Positions 1-8,186 are shown, counted from the first letter of the stretch. The stretch: 15,479 nucleotides of DNA from Clostridia bacterium (GCA_017612495.1 JAGAFQ010000115.1:1-15479); one strand, 5' to 3'. A program made the numbers and translations. The notes: generated by a model not told the origin, from the sequence alone.

Positions 1-791
1 TGACCGCTAATCAGATCGACGGGGGAATACGGGCTTGCGACGTCAAGCGTGAATGTGCCGGAAAGATTTTCTTTTTCAATGAGTGCTTTTGTGCAGTCGT
101 ATGCCTTTTGCGGTGTATTGTTATTTTCGGATAAGTGCCCCAAAACTATGCGTTTTGCGCCGCACTTTATTATTTTGCATACCTCTTTTGCGCAGTCGTC
201 GTTCGACAAATGTCCGCGCGATGAGAGTATCCGTTGCTTTAATATATACGGATATTCGCCGAATATGAGCATATCTCTGTCGTGATTTGATTCGATAAGA
301 ACATAATCACAACCGCAAATAGCTTTATCTGCCTCGTCTGTTATTATGCCCATATCGGTCGCCACGGCAAGCTTTATATCGCCGCATTTTATTATGTAAC
401 CGACACTGCAAACGGAATCGTGCGGAGTTTTGAACGAAGATATCTCAATATCTCCGACTCTTTCGCAGAATATAGGATCGTGGAACACGATCTTCGATGC
501 GTCCAGCCCGAGCTCGATCATTTTTTCGGCGCATTTATCTACGGCGTGAACGGGGATGCCGTATTTTTTTTGCAAGGTACCTACACCCTTTATGTGATCG
601 GAATGCTCGTGCGTTATAAAGACGGCTTTTATTTCGTTTATGTCAGCGCCTATTTGCAAAAGTGATGCCGCGATGCCGCGCGCACTTGCTCCGGCATCGA
701 TCAAGATCGCGCTGTCACCGTATTTTATATACGTGCAGTTGCCTTTTGAACTTGAAAACAGAGAATAGGCGCAAAGAATTTTACCGTTCAT
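1..791 (-). CDS. walJ: WalJ/YycJ-type MBL-fold metallohydrolase, 3' end cut by window
   Basis: Metallo-beta-lactamase-fold hydrolase of the YycJ/WalJ family; characterised relatives are DNA exonucleases, often linked to the WalRK cell-wall signalling locus. I translated the minus strand from the ATG at 791-789 and found about 263 codons open to the left edge. Because family members are about 264 residues, only the last few codons are probably missing. The start has the family SSSKGN motif near residue 13. The metal-binding motif HEHSDH lies at residues 61-66, and an ESNHD segment and the family-typical SSRGHLSND segment follow. The start is supported by AGAGG about 7 nt upstream. The ATG lies inside the end of the yfhO-like gene (11-nt overlap), so translational coupling is likely. 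No walR or walK homologue is visible. The family call is firm; the substrate in this organism is inferred. Confidence 0.9.
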   Translation of the reverse strand, partial: MNGKILCAYSLFSSSKGNCTYIKYGDSAILIDAGASARGIAASLLQIGADINEIKAVFITHEHSDHIKGVGTLQKKYGIPVHAVDKCAEKMIELGLDASKIVFHDPIFCERVGDIEISSFKTPHDSVCSVGYIIKCGDIKLAVATDMGIITDEADKAICGCDYVLIESNHDRDMLIFGEYPYILKQRILSSRGHLSNDDCAKEVCKIIKCGAKRIVLGHLSENNNTPQKAYDCTKALIEKENLSGTFTLDVASPYSPVDLISG

Positions 792-3612
792 CTTCCGCCT
801 CTGTCTTGTCGCTCTCATAAAGGGTTTCGCCGTCTTCACAGTTTTCACCGTCTTCGCCGTTTTCGCCGTCTTCGGAAATTTCCATAATGACGGTATCGCA
901 TTCGTCAGACTTTTCGGCTTTGTCAAGTGCGTCAAGCGGCATATAGACGGCATCTTCGCCGCCGTCGCCATTATCGCCGTCTGTCACTTTTGTTTTGCGC
1001 TTTTTCAAATATCCCGAGAGCACGAACGCGCCGATGAGCGCCAAAATACCGCAGACGCTGATTATGTTGCCGTATATCACACAAGATGGCAAATATCTGA
1101 ACGTTATCGTGTGTTCGCCCTCTGCAAGATCGGTCGTGTTGACACCGCAGAACGCGCCGAGCATTTTTGTGAGCGGCACTCTTTTGGAGTCTATCTCAAC
1201 TATCCAACCCTCGTCATAGGGGATCGTGGTAAAGAGGGTATCGGCGGTATTCGTTATTGTTATTGTTCCGTTTATGTGCGTGTCGTCATAGGAATCTATT
1301 TTCATTCCGTTTTCATTTATTTTTGCGACCGACGACTTAAACAGATCGGTGTCGAGATACCAGAAATACGTGCAGTCGGCAAGATAATATGCCTGATTGC
1401 TCTCACCCAGTTCCATCGACACATAGAAAAGCTCATCCTTTTCAAAGGAGCCGATATCGGCGATGCGGCGCGATTCGTTGCCGAAATAGGTGCTCAAATA
1501 CTGTCCGTTCTTGTAAAGGTTCACCTCGCGCGGATAGTGTGTCGGAATATACATAAACACTCCGTCTTCGGTCGGTGCGTGAAGTTCAAATAAGATCTTT
1601 GTGGATTTGCCCGTTTCTTTTGTTGAAATATCCGCGTGTCCCTCGATGTATGAAACGTATACGTTTTCGTAGGTCGTTTCGTCTATCTCGATGGGCTTGA
1701 AGATCTCTTGCGGATATTCATATCCGAGCATTGCGCCGAAGAGGGCATTCATTCTTTCCATGGGAGATTCATAGGCATCAAAGTCGATGCCCATTACGGC
1801 ATTGCCGACAGTCGATGCTATTTGCATGGCATAGGGATTTTGCATTACCGTCTCGGTCTCGGATTCGATGCCCGTTTCCACGTAGAGCGGACTTACGTTG
1901 TAGGGCGATTGAGAAATAACATATTTGACGCCTAAAATCGAGTCTGCAACGGGAGTTTGACCGAGATATCTCGACCAATGCGAATGAGAGGCATAGCCGA
2001 GCTGTTCAAGCACTTTTATGGACGCGGCATTCAAGGTCGACGTCGAACCCGAAAGGCCGTTCATGCCGAGCGCTATGCAGTCATTCACCTGACGGTAGAG
2101 AGTTTTTTCCATACGGTAAAGGGAAGGATCTTTTTCTTCGGTCTGCGATACCAAAGGCAAAAGGCGGTCTATATAGTCGCGGTATGTGCTTCTGTCGCTG
2201 AAAATGACGTCGGCATCCATATCGACGAGATTTGAATATCCCGAAATGAAAAGCTCAAAGCAGACGATTATCGCCAAAATGGCGCGTCCGTTTGCGCCGA
2301 GCGAATTTTTGTGTATCGCGAAGAGCGTTACCGCATAGATGATGAGCAAAATGAGCGAGAGCCATATCGTCGAAAAATCGTCGATATATGAAAACTCAAA
2401 CTTTTGCACTATGCACACAAGCAGACCTATTACGGCTATAGTGATCGCAACGGGGCGGTATGACGCCGTTTCAAGACGGCAGAATGCCTCGTATGCGAAT
2501 ATGATGAGCATAAACGTAAAGACGAAGCTGTAACGGTAGTTCATCCAGTTCGGCATAGAAAGGCCGTGCCAGAAAATGTCAATGGTCGATGTGTTGAACG
2601 AAAAGACGAGGATCGAAAGCATCACTGCCGCCCATGCCTTTTTCTTGGGACTTATATCCTTTGCCAAGAAATACAGGGGCAGAAGTATCAAAGACAAAAG
2701 TCCGCAATAGACGATGGGCAGTCCCTCGGGGCGTATGGTGTCATACGTTGCCGGCAGCGACTTTGCGAACAGATCGAAAAAGTCGAACTGCTGCTTTATT
2801 GCATAATTCGTCTCCTGGAAATCTGTCTTGCCGAATTTGAGCGAATAATAGGTCGGCAAAAGGATGACGGCGGCTATCATGGCGGCGATGAGCGAAAACA
2901 GAACAAAGCGCCAGACCGCAGAGAAAAATTTTTTGAAATTGCCGAGGGGATTGTTTGAATAATAATAGTAAACGGCGTAGATCACGCTGAAAATGGCGAT
3001 CATATAGCCGATATAGAAGTTTGCGATGAACACGTATGCGATGCAGACGGTATAAAGCCCGAATTTGTGATCGTCAATGAGCCTTTCGATGCCCAAAACG
3101 ATGAGGGGCAGGAATATAAGCGCATCCATCCACATGATGTTCTGACCGTAGACCACGGTATAGGATGTCAGCGCATAGAGGCAGGAAAAGATGATTATCG
3201 AGATCTTTTTGCCGGGGTGCGATTTATGCAGATAATAACCGAAGGTGAGGCCCTGCGCGCCGCACTTCAAAAGGGTTATCAAAAAGACGGCTTCGGTGAG
3301 AAATTTATCGGGGAAAAGAGAAACGATGAACGAAAAGGGCGATGCGAGATAATAGGCGAAAATGCCCATGAATTCGCCGCCGAGGGCGCGTCCCCAGGTA
3401 TAAAGAAAGCTTCCGCCCTCTCTCACTATATCGCGCAAAGCATCATAAAAATAGATATATTGCGCATTAAGATCGAGCACCAAGACCGAGCCGTCGCCTA
3501 TGGGATATATCTTCATTGCGCCGTAAATGAGCATAAGCAGCACAAAAGGAACGGCAAAGGCAAGTGCCAGATATCCGTATTCTTTGAAAAATGTTTTTAA
3601 TTTCTGTTTCAT
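781..3612 (-). CDS. YfhO-family polytopic membrane protein with acidic C-terminal tail
   Basis: A 943-residue membrane protein of the bacterial YfhO family, which resembles GT-C glycosyltransferases. In Bacillus subtilis YfhO is needed to put sugar on lipoteichoic acid; that role here is inferred from family only. Visible features are an N-terminal membrane segment (about 12-34), the family-like GDGSVLVLDLNAQY and WGRALGGEF stretches, many hydrophobic segments to about residue 480, and a long soluble, presumably extracytoplasmic region. A segment with YDEGW and FRYLP precedes a last membrane helix ending near 869. The final 74 residues are very acidic, presumably cytoplasmic, and include a tandem repeat of EDGEN type. 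Start ATG 3612-3610 has AGGAG just upstream. A sigma-A type promoter lies at 3691-3663. No GtcA- or CsbB-like partner is in the window. At 943 residues it is longer than B. subtilis YfhO, partly because of the tail. Confidence 0.9.
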   Translation of the reverse strand: MKQKLKTFFKEYGYLALAFAVPFVLLMLIYGAMKIYPIGDGSVLVLDLNAQYIYFYDALRDIVREGGSFLYTWGRALGGEFMGIFAYYLASPFSFIVSLFPDKFLTEAVFLITLLKCGAQGLTFGYYLHKSHPGKKISIIIFSCLYALTSYTVVYGQNIMWMDALIFLPLIVLGIERLIDDHKFGLYTVCIAYVFIANFYIGYMIAIFSVIYAVYYYYSNNPLGNFKKFFSAVWRFVLFSLIAAMIAAVILLPTYYSLKFGKTDFQETNYAIKQQFDFFDLFAKSLPATYDTIRPEGLPIVYCGLLSLILLPLYFLAKDISPKKKAWAAVMLSILVFSFNTSTIDIFWHGLSMPNWMNYRYSFVFTFMLIIFAYEAFCRLETASYRPVAITIAVIGLLVCIVQKFEFSYIDDFSTIWLSLILLIIYAVTLFAIHKNSLGANGRAILAIIVCFELFISGYSNLVDMDADVIFSDRSTYRDYIDRLLPLVSQTEEKDPSLYRMEKTLYRQVNDCIALGMNGLSGSTSTLNAASIKVLEQLGYASHSHWSRYLGQTPVADSILGVKYVISQSPYNVSPLYVETGIESETETVMQNPYAMQIASTVGNAVMGIDFDAYESPMERMNALFGAMLGYEYPQEIFKPIEIDETTYENVYVSYIEGHADISTKETGKSTKILFELHAPTEDGVFMYIPTHYPREVNLYKNGQYLSTYFGNESRRIADIGSFEKDELFYVSMELGESNQAYYLADCTYFWYLDTDLFKSSVAKINENGMKIDSYDDTHINGTITITNTADTLFTTIPYDEGWIVEIDSKRVPLTKMLGAFCGVNTTDLAEGEHTITFRYLPSCVIYGNIISVCGILALIGAFVLSGYLKKRKTKVTDGDNGDGGEDAVYMPLDALDKAEKSDECDTVIMEISEDGENGEDGENCEDGETLYESDKTEAEDER
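830..883. repeat. 18-bp tandem repeat, about three units, in yfhO tail
   Basis: Units start at 830, 848 and 866, each beginning CCGTCTTC; the first two share most of the 18 positions and the third diverges in its second half. On the minus strand they encode the acidic Glu-Asp-Gly-Glu-Asn/Cys-type repeats near the C-terminus of the YfhO-like protein. The unit length is a multiple of three, so copy changes would keep the frame. Confidence 0.75.
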
Positions 3613-3662
3613 TCTTTTCTCCTGCGAAAAATCAGTACCCGAGAATATAACATATCATAATA

Positions 3663-3691
3663 ATTATATCTGTTTTAGGGCATTTTGGCAA
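3663..3691 (-). promoter_or_regulatory. Sigma-A type promoter for yfhO-walJ
   Basis: Read on the minus strand, TTGCCA (3691-3686) is followed by a 17-bp spacer and a perfect TATAAT (3668-3663). Predicted transcription start is near 3656, giving a leader of about 44 nt before the ATG at 3612. Seen by consensus match only. Confidence 0.75.
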
Positions 3692-3723
3692 TAGCGATAC
3701 GGGATTTTGACGACGACTTTATA

Positions 3724-3758
3724 AAAAAGTTTTGCTTTCGCCGCGAATGCGACTTTTT
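3724..3758. other. Imperfect terminator-like inverted repeat between divergent promoters
   Basis: AAAAAGT (3724-3730) pairs with ACTTTTT (3752-3758). Inside, GC pairs with GC, and TTCG (3737-3740) pairs with CGAA (3744-3747) around a CCG loop, with small mismatches. It lies upstream of both promoters, so neither transcript contains it. It may be an old bidirectional terminator or a protein-binding site. Confidence 0.4.
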
Positions 3759-3774
3759 GCGACAAAAGATGTTC

Positions 3775-3803
3775 TTGCAAGGCATTGAAAAATATGGTAT
3801 AAT
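3775..3803 (+). promoter_or_regulatory. Sigma-A type promoter for the RNase J operon
   Basis: TTGCAA at 3775-3780, a 17-bp spacer, then a perfect TATAAT at 3798-3803 with TG one base before it (extended -10, 3795-3796). Predicted start is near 3810, leaving about 186 nt of untranslated leader before the ATG at 3996. Consensus match only. Confidence 0.8.
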
Positions 3804-3847
3804 AACAGTGTTGAAAGTTCGATAAGAACGTTTATTTTGTATTAAGT

Positions 3848-3878
3848 TACAGAATTCGCTGCTGTTTGTAATTCTGTA
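3848..3878 (+). promoter_or_regulatory. 9-bp hairpin in the RNase J leader
   Basis: TACAGAATT (3848-3856) and AATTCTGTA (3870-3878) are perfect inverted repeats separated by 13 nt and followed by the U-rich TTTTATAAATTT. It sits about 40 nt downstream of the predicted transcript start. It could be a 5'-end stabiliser, a weak attenuator or an autoregulatory cleavage site. It matches no riboswitch class I know. Confidence 0.5.
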
Positions 3879-3995
3879 TTTTATAAATTTCAATTCAATA
3901 GAGATGACTTGTTTTTATGGCGGTGTTTTCATTCCGAAAATGCGACCGTTTTTTGTCATGCTCTGAATTTATGCCCGAACGGCAAAAGGAGTTAT

Positions 3996-5882
3996 ATGAA
4001 TAACGAAAAAGAAAAAAAGAATTTGAACGATCCAAAAAAGAACGACAGAAAAAAGGCGCAGGCGAACCGTAAAAAATTTTATCGCCGCGCAAAGCCGAAA
4101 AATTCAAAACCTGCCGAAAAGAACACCGAAAAGGCGAATAAAACGAAGTCCGTTTTGAATTCGGATATTCAAAAGAAAAGCCAGATCAAAAGTAAAAAAA
4201 GCCGCGCAAAACTGCCCGGAGGAAAACTTAAAATAATACCCTTGGGAGGCTTTTCCGAGATAGGCAAAAACCTTACCGTTTTGGAATATGAAAACGATAT
4301 AATAATCGTCGATTGCGGTATGGGCTTTCCCGATGACGATATGCTCGGCATCGACCTTGTCATCTGCGACACGACCTATCTTGAACAGAACGCCGAAAAG
4401 ATAAGGGGCATCTTTTTGACCCACGGTCACGAAGACCACATCGGCGGCATACCCTATTTTCTCAAAAAGGTCAACGTGCCGATCTACGGCACCCGTCTGA
4501 CTTTGGGAATTTTGGAAAACAAGCTTGTCGAGCACGGACTCGAACATTCGGCAAAGCTTATCTGCACGCCTGCCGGCACAAATATAAAGGCGGGAGTTTT
4601 CGAGGTCGAATTCATCCATTCAAACCACTCGATAGCAGATGCCGTCTGCCTCGGAATAAAGACGCCGTTTGGCGAGATCATCCATACGGGCGACTTCAAG
4701 ATAGACGTTTCTCCCGTTGAGGGACTTATGATGGATATGGAAAGACTTGCTCATCTCGGCAATGAGGGAGTGCTTATGCTCATGTGCGATTCCACGAATG
4801 CCGAGCATCCCGGTCATACGCCGTCGGAACGCACGGTGGGCGCATCTCTTTGCGATATTTTTTCGCACTATTCAAAAAAGCGCCTGATAATTTCCACTTT
4901 CTCATCGAACGTCCACAGAGTCCAGCAAATAATCGACGCATCCGTCAAGGCAAAGAGAAAGGTCGCCATCACCGGCAGAAGTATGGTAAACGTCATCGGC
5001 GCGGCAGTTCGCTTGGGATATATGAACGTGCCGAACGGAACGCTCATAAACATCGACGATATCGGCAGATATAAGCCCGAGCTGCTCACCATAATCACCA
5101 CGGGCTCACAGGGCGAGCCTATGTCGGCGCTTTACAGAATAGCCTTCGACGACCACGATAAGGTCGCCATCGGCGCCGATGATATAGTGGTCATCAGCGC
5201 TTCGGCGATCCCCGGCAACGAAAAGCTTGTCGGCAAGATCATAAACGAACTCATTCACAGAGGCGTTACCGTTTTGCACGATAACGTTGCCGAGGTGCAC
5301 GTTTCGGGCCACGCCTGCCAGGAAGAGATAAAGATGATGATAGCGCTCACCCGTCCGAAATACTATATGCCCGTGCACGGTGAATACCGTCATCTCGAAG
5401 CCAACAAAAAACTCGGCATCTATATGGGAATTCCCGAAAAGAACATCTTCATTTCCGATATCGGCAAGGTGCTCGAAATAAGCAAAGACGGTGCGAAATT
5501 CACGGGTACGGTGCCAGCCGGCAGAGTGCTCGTTGACGGCAGCGGCGTCGGCGACGTCGGCTCCGTCGTCTTAAAGGACCGCAAGCACTTGGGCGAAGAC
5601 GGTGTCATCATCGCGTCTCTTTGCGTCGATACCGCTCTTTGCAAGATCGCTGCGGGACCTGAAATTTTCACACGCGGTTTTGTATATGCAAGAGAGGCGG
5701 AGGAACTTATGGAGAACACCCGTATGCTCACCGAGGCGACCATAAAAGCATTTCTCGAGGGCAGCCGTGCAAACGATATATCGCAAATGAAGACAAAATT
5801 AAAGGACGAGATCGGCAAATATATTTATTCGGAAACAAAACGCCGTCCCATGATTTTGCCGCTTATTACCCGCTTAAAATGA
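3996..5882 (+). CDS. rnj: Ribonuclease J (MBL / beta-CASP) with Lys-rich N-terminal extension
   Basis: RNase J, a 5'-3' exo- and endoribonuclease of mRNA decay and RNA processing in Firmicutes. The MBL core starts near residue 77 with the family LGGFSEIGKN motif. HGHEDH (143-148) supplies metal ligands, with further motifs HSNHS, HTGDFKID, CDSTNAEHPGHTPSE, SGHACQEE and PVHGEYRH. The core of about 552 residues matches the length of B. subtilis RNase J1; ahead of it lie 76 extra residues rich in Lys, Asn and Arg with low complexity, probably disordered and RNA-binding. Start ATG 3996 is chosen for its AAAAGGAG four bases upstream; the frame stays open upstream to a TTG at 3909 that lacks such a site. 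Transcribed from the promoter at 3775-3803 behind a long leader, and followed after 15 nt by the ATPase gene. J1 and J2 cannot be told apart here. Confidence 0.96.
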   Translation: MNNEKEKKNLNDPKKNDRKKAQANRKKFYRRAKPKNSKPAEKNTEKANKTKSVLNSDIQKKSQIKSKKSRAKLPGGKLKIIPLGGFSEIGKNLTVLEYENDIIIVDCGMGFPDDDMLGIDLVICDTTYLEQNAEKIRGIFLTHGHEDHIGGIPYFLKKVNVPIYGTRLTLGILENKLVEHGLEHSAKLICTPAGTNIKAGVFEVEFIHSNHSIADAVCLGIKTPFGEIIHTGDFKIDVSPVEGLMMDMERLAHLGNEGVLMLMCDSTNAEHPGHTPSERTVGASLCDIFSHYSKKRLIISTFSSNVHRVQQIIDASVKAKRKVAITGRSMVNVIGAAVRLGYMNVPNGTLINIDDIGRYKPELLTIITTGSQGEPMSALYRIAFDDHDKVAIGADDIVVISASAIPGNEKLVGKIINELIHRGVTVLHDNVAEVHVSGHACQEEIKMMIALTRPKYYMPVHGEYRHLEANKKLGIYMGIPEKNIFISDIGKVLEISKDGAKFTGTVPAGRVLVDGSGVGDVGSVVLKDRKHLGEDGVIIASLCVDTALCKIAAGPEIFTRGFVYAREAEELMENTRMLTEATIKAFLEGSRANDISQMKTKLKDEIGKYIYSETKRRPMILPLITRLK

Positions 5883-5897
5883 TGTGAGGTGATATCT

Positions 5898-8186
5898 TTG
5901 GAATTAAAGCACGCGGAAATCAAAAGTTTCGGCAAGCTTTGCGATCGCAGTTTCGATTTTTCGGGCGGCATAAACGTCGTTTGCGGAGATAACGAATCGG
6001 GCAAAAGCACACTTTTCGCATTCATAAAATACATCTTTTGGGGGCTTGACTCAAAAGAGCGCGGCTTGTATCTCAATTTTGATAACGGATATATCGCCGG
6101 CAGTCTTGATTTTTGCGATGAGGGAAATAATATCAAGATCATACGCAGAAGCGCTCCGAGCAAAGATACGAATAACGGCGACGGCGCATATTCAGAGACT
6201 CTTCAAGTCATAAACGTCGATACAAACGAACTTATCAAAATGAAAAATCCCGGTGAACACTATTTCGGCATCGGCGAAGAATTGTTTTATAAGACCGCAT
6301 GCGTCGGTCAGCTCGGCACGAGCGAGCTTTCGGGCAAAAGCATCAACGAAGCCATCGAGAATATCGCTTTGAGCGCAAGTGAAGACACCAACGTCAAAAG
6401 GGCGAAAAACAAACTCGATGCGGCAAGAAAGGTGTTAAAACTCAAAAAAGGCGTCGGCGGAGCGATACCCGAAACCGAGGCGCAAAGGCAGACGCTTTTG
6501 GAAGAACTCACTTTTGCCGAAGAGAAAAATGTTGAACGTCAAACCGTCGAGAGCCGTCTTTGCAAGCTTCAAAAGACGAAAGACGCAAACGACGGTGTGA
6601 TAGAAAAGATATCGCTTATCTTGGATATTGCCGAAAAGAAGCGCGAGCTTGAACAGCAAAAAAAGAAATGCGAATATGAAAAAGGCTTGAACGAGGCGAA
6701 AGCGGAATATCAAACGGCGGTATCGGAGATCACAAAAGACGGCTTTATGCCCGACGCAGAATATATAAAGTCGCTTGCCGAAAAGAAACGCGACTATGAA
6801 AACGCGAGCCGTAACTATGACGAAATAAGAAAAGAATATTCTTCGGCAAAAGACGAATATGATGCCGACAAAGAAAATTTTGCGCAAAAATACGGCGCTT
6901 TCGGAAAAAGCGAAAACGTCGATTATGACGGTATCGCAAGAGAAGAATCAAAATCAAAGGTTTTTCTCGGCACCGTGATCGGTTTTGCGATATTGACGGC
7001 GATAATGCTGTGTTTGAGCATCGTCTTCGTGCCGTCGTTTGTAAAATTTCGTATGCCGATTGTGATCTGTCTTGCGATATCGGCGCTTGCACTGTTCGTT
7101 TCGGCGATTTTCTTTATCAGAGCAAAAGCGAAAATAAAAGACACGCTCGGCGGATTTGACGCGAAGAATTCGGAACAGCTCAAAGATACCGCGCAAAAAA
7201 TGGCGGCGGCAAAGAGCAATCTCGAAATAAAGAAAAGAAATGCCGACCGTTTGTCTGAGAGGGCGGAAGAGAAAAGGCAGCTGCTTGAAGATTTAAGAGT
7301 GGATATCCGCGTGGCGCTTGCGAAGTGGGGAGTGCGCGAAAACATAACTCCGACTGTCATAGAAGAAACGTATAAGAGGGCTGAAACTCTAAATAGCCGC
7401 GTTTATGATGCCGCGGCAAAGATAGATAAATACAATACGGCGCTTTCGGGCATTCCGCAAAAGAGCGACCTTACCCCCGAGCAGCTCGAAAAAATCATCG
7501 CCGAAGGCGAAGAAAAGCTCGATTCGGAATATAAGGGATCATCCGATGCGGAACTCAAAGCAAAACTTGCCGTTTACGTCGGCGAAAACGAAAAAATCAA
7601 TGCCGAGATAAATGAGTGCAATTCTTCTTTGGCGGTCTTGAACGCCGTTGCAAAATCTCCTGCCGAGATATCTGAAAGCATTTATCGCACGGATAAAAAG
7701 CTTGCAGATTACACAATGAAGCTCGATGCCATAGCCATTGCCGACGATGCCATAGAAAAGGCGGGCATCAATTTGCGCAAGAACATAAGCCCCATGCTCC
7801 TTGAAAAAAGCGGGGAATACTTATCGAGCCTCACCGACGGCAAATACGCCGTTTTGTCGCTCGGCGAAGACGGAACGATACTCTATAAAGACGGAGCTTT
7901 TGACGGTATGAGAAGCATTGAATATTTAAGTGCAGGCACGAAAGACTCGGTTTATATAAGTCTTCGCATGGCGCTTATCGACGTGCTTTATCAAAAGTCA
8001 AAGCCGATGCTCATGTTTGACGAGAGCTTTGCGCGAATGGACGAAAAGCGGCTTTCGTATATGCTTTTGCTTCTTGACAAGATCAAAGATAAAAAGCAAA
8101 GCTTTGTTTTCACCTGCCACAAGCGCGAATCGGAAATATGCAAAGAGCGCATAGGCGGTTGCGAGATCATCGATATGACAGAATGA
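5898..8186 (+). CDS. YhaN-like SMC/Rad50-type ATPase with central membrane segments
   Basis: A 762-residue ABC-type ATPase of the SMC/Rad50/YhaN class. Walker A is GDNESGKST at residues 30-38. Long charged, coiled-coil-like arms follow, with two adjacent hydrophobic segments between about 355 and 410 that look like a membrane hairpin. The signature LSAGTKDSVY begins at 677 and Walker B (MLMFDES) has Asp708 and Glu709. The LSAGT form resembles YhaN (LSRGT) more than SbcC. YhaN normally works beside a YhaO metallophosphoesterase nuclease; none is here, and the neighbour 15 nt upstream is RNase J. TTG 5898 is preferred because AGGTGA lies five bases before it; GTG 5889 would add three residues but lacks a site. 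Ends at a strong terminator. Its substrate (DNA or RNA) is unknown; a role in nucleic acid end processing is inferred. Confidence 0.85.
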   Translation: MELKHAEIKSFGKLCDRSFDFSGGINVVCGDNESGKSTLFAFIKYIFWGLDSKERGLYLNFDNGYIAGSLDFCDEGNNIKIIRRSAPSKDTNNGDGAYSETLQVINVDTNELIKMKNPGEHYFGIGEELFYKTACVGQLGTSELSGKSINEAIENIALSASEDTNVKRAKNKLDAARKVLKLKKGVGGAIPETEAQRQTLLEELTFAEEKNVERQTVESRLCKLQKTKDANDGVIEKISLILDIAEKKRELEQQKKKCEYEKGLNEAKAEYQTAVSEITKDGFMPDAEYIKSLAEKKRDYENASRNYDEIRKEYSSAKDEYDADKENFAQKYGAFGKSENVDYDGIAREESKSKVFLGTVIGFAILTAIMLCLSIVFVPSFVKFRMPIVICLAISALALFVSAIFFIRAKAKIKDTLGGFDAKNSEQLKDTAQKMAAAKSNLEIKKRNADRLSERAEEKRQLLEDLRVDIRVALAKWGVRENITPTVIEETYKRAETLNSRVYDAAAKIDKYNTALSGIPQKSDLTPEQLEKIIAEGEEKLDSEYKGSSDAELKAKLAVYVGENEKINAEINECNSSLAVLNAVAKSPAEISESIYRTDKKLADYTMKLDAIAIADDAIEKAGINLRKNISPMLLEKSGEYLSSLTDGKYAVLSLGEDGTILYKDGAFDGMRSIEYLSAGTKDSVYISLRMALIDVLYQKSKPMLMFDESFARMDEKRLSYMLLLLDKIKDKKQSFVFTCHKRESEICKERIGGCEIIDMTE

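Larger units (their letters stand above)
3613..3995. other. Divergent intergenic control region (yfhO / rnj)
   Basis: 383 bases without a convincing gene. It holds back-to-back promoters for the YfhO-like gene (minus) and the RNase J gene (plus), a terminator-like imperfect hairpin between them (3724-3758), and a long RNase J leader with a 9-bp hairpin (3848-3878). Open frames here are short, lack a ribosome binding site and show no recognisable protein. Confidence 0.8.

Noticed and set aside
1111..1593. 160-codon open frame on plus, antisense to yfhO
   Set aside because: Same reasoning: it lies entirely within a strong gene, with no ribosome binding site and no protein-like pattern.
3067..3600. 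177-codon open frame on plus, antisense to yfhO
   Set aside because: It lies wholly inside a clear YfhO gene on the other strand, has no recognisable motifs, and fits a shadow frame produced by codon bias.
3817..3829. GTTC-N5-GAAC inverted repeat near the rnj transcript start, as a LexA/SOS box
   Set aside because: Firmicute LexA boxes are GAAC-N4-GTTC; the half-site order and spacing are wrong, and four-base arms are weak evidence.
3675..3893. Small minus-strand protein gene in the divergent region
   Set aside because: It runs across both predicted promoters, has no ribosome binding site, and its composition looks like translated non-coding DNA.
3909..3995. Upstream TTG start extending RNase J by 29 residues
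   Set aside because: No ribosome binding site ahead of it; the ATG at 3996 has AAAAGGAG and the added residues look like translated leader.
3810..3995. Known riboswitch or T-box in the rnj leader
   Set aside because: I see no T-box sequence, no conserved riboswitch core and no strong terminator before the ATG; only the simple hairpin is supported.
4104..4619. 171-codon open frame on minus, antisense to RNase J
   Set aside because: It overlaps the catalytic MBL core of RNase J and mirrors its codons; there is no separate evidence.
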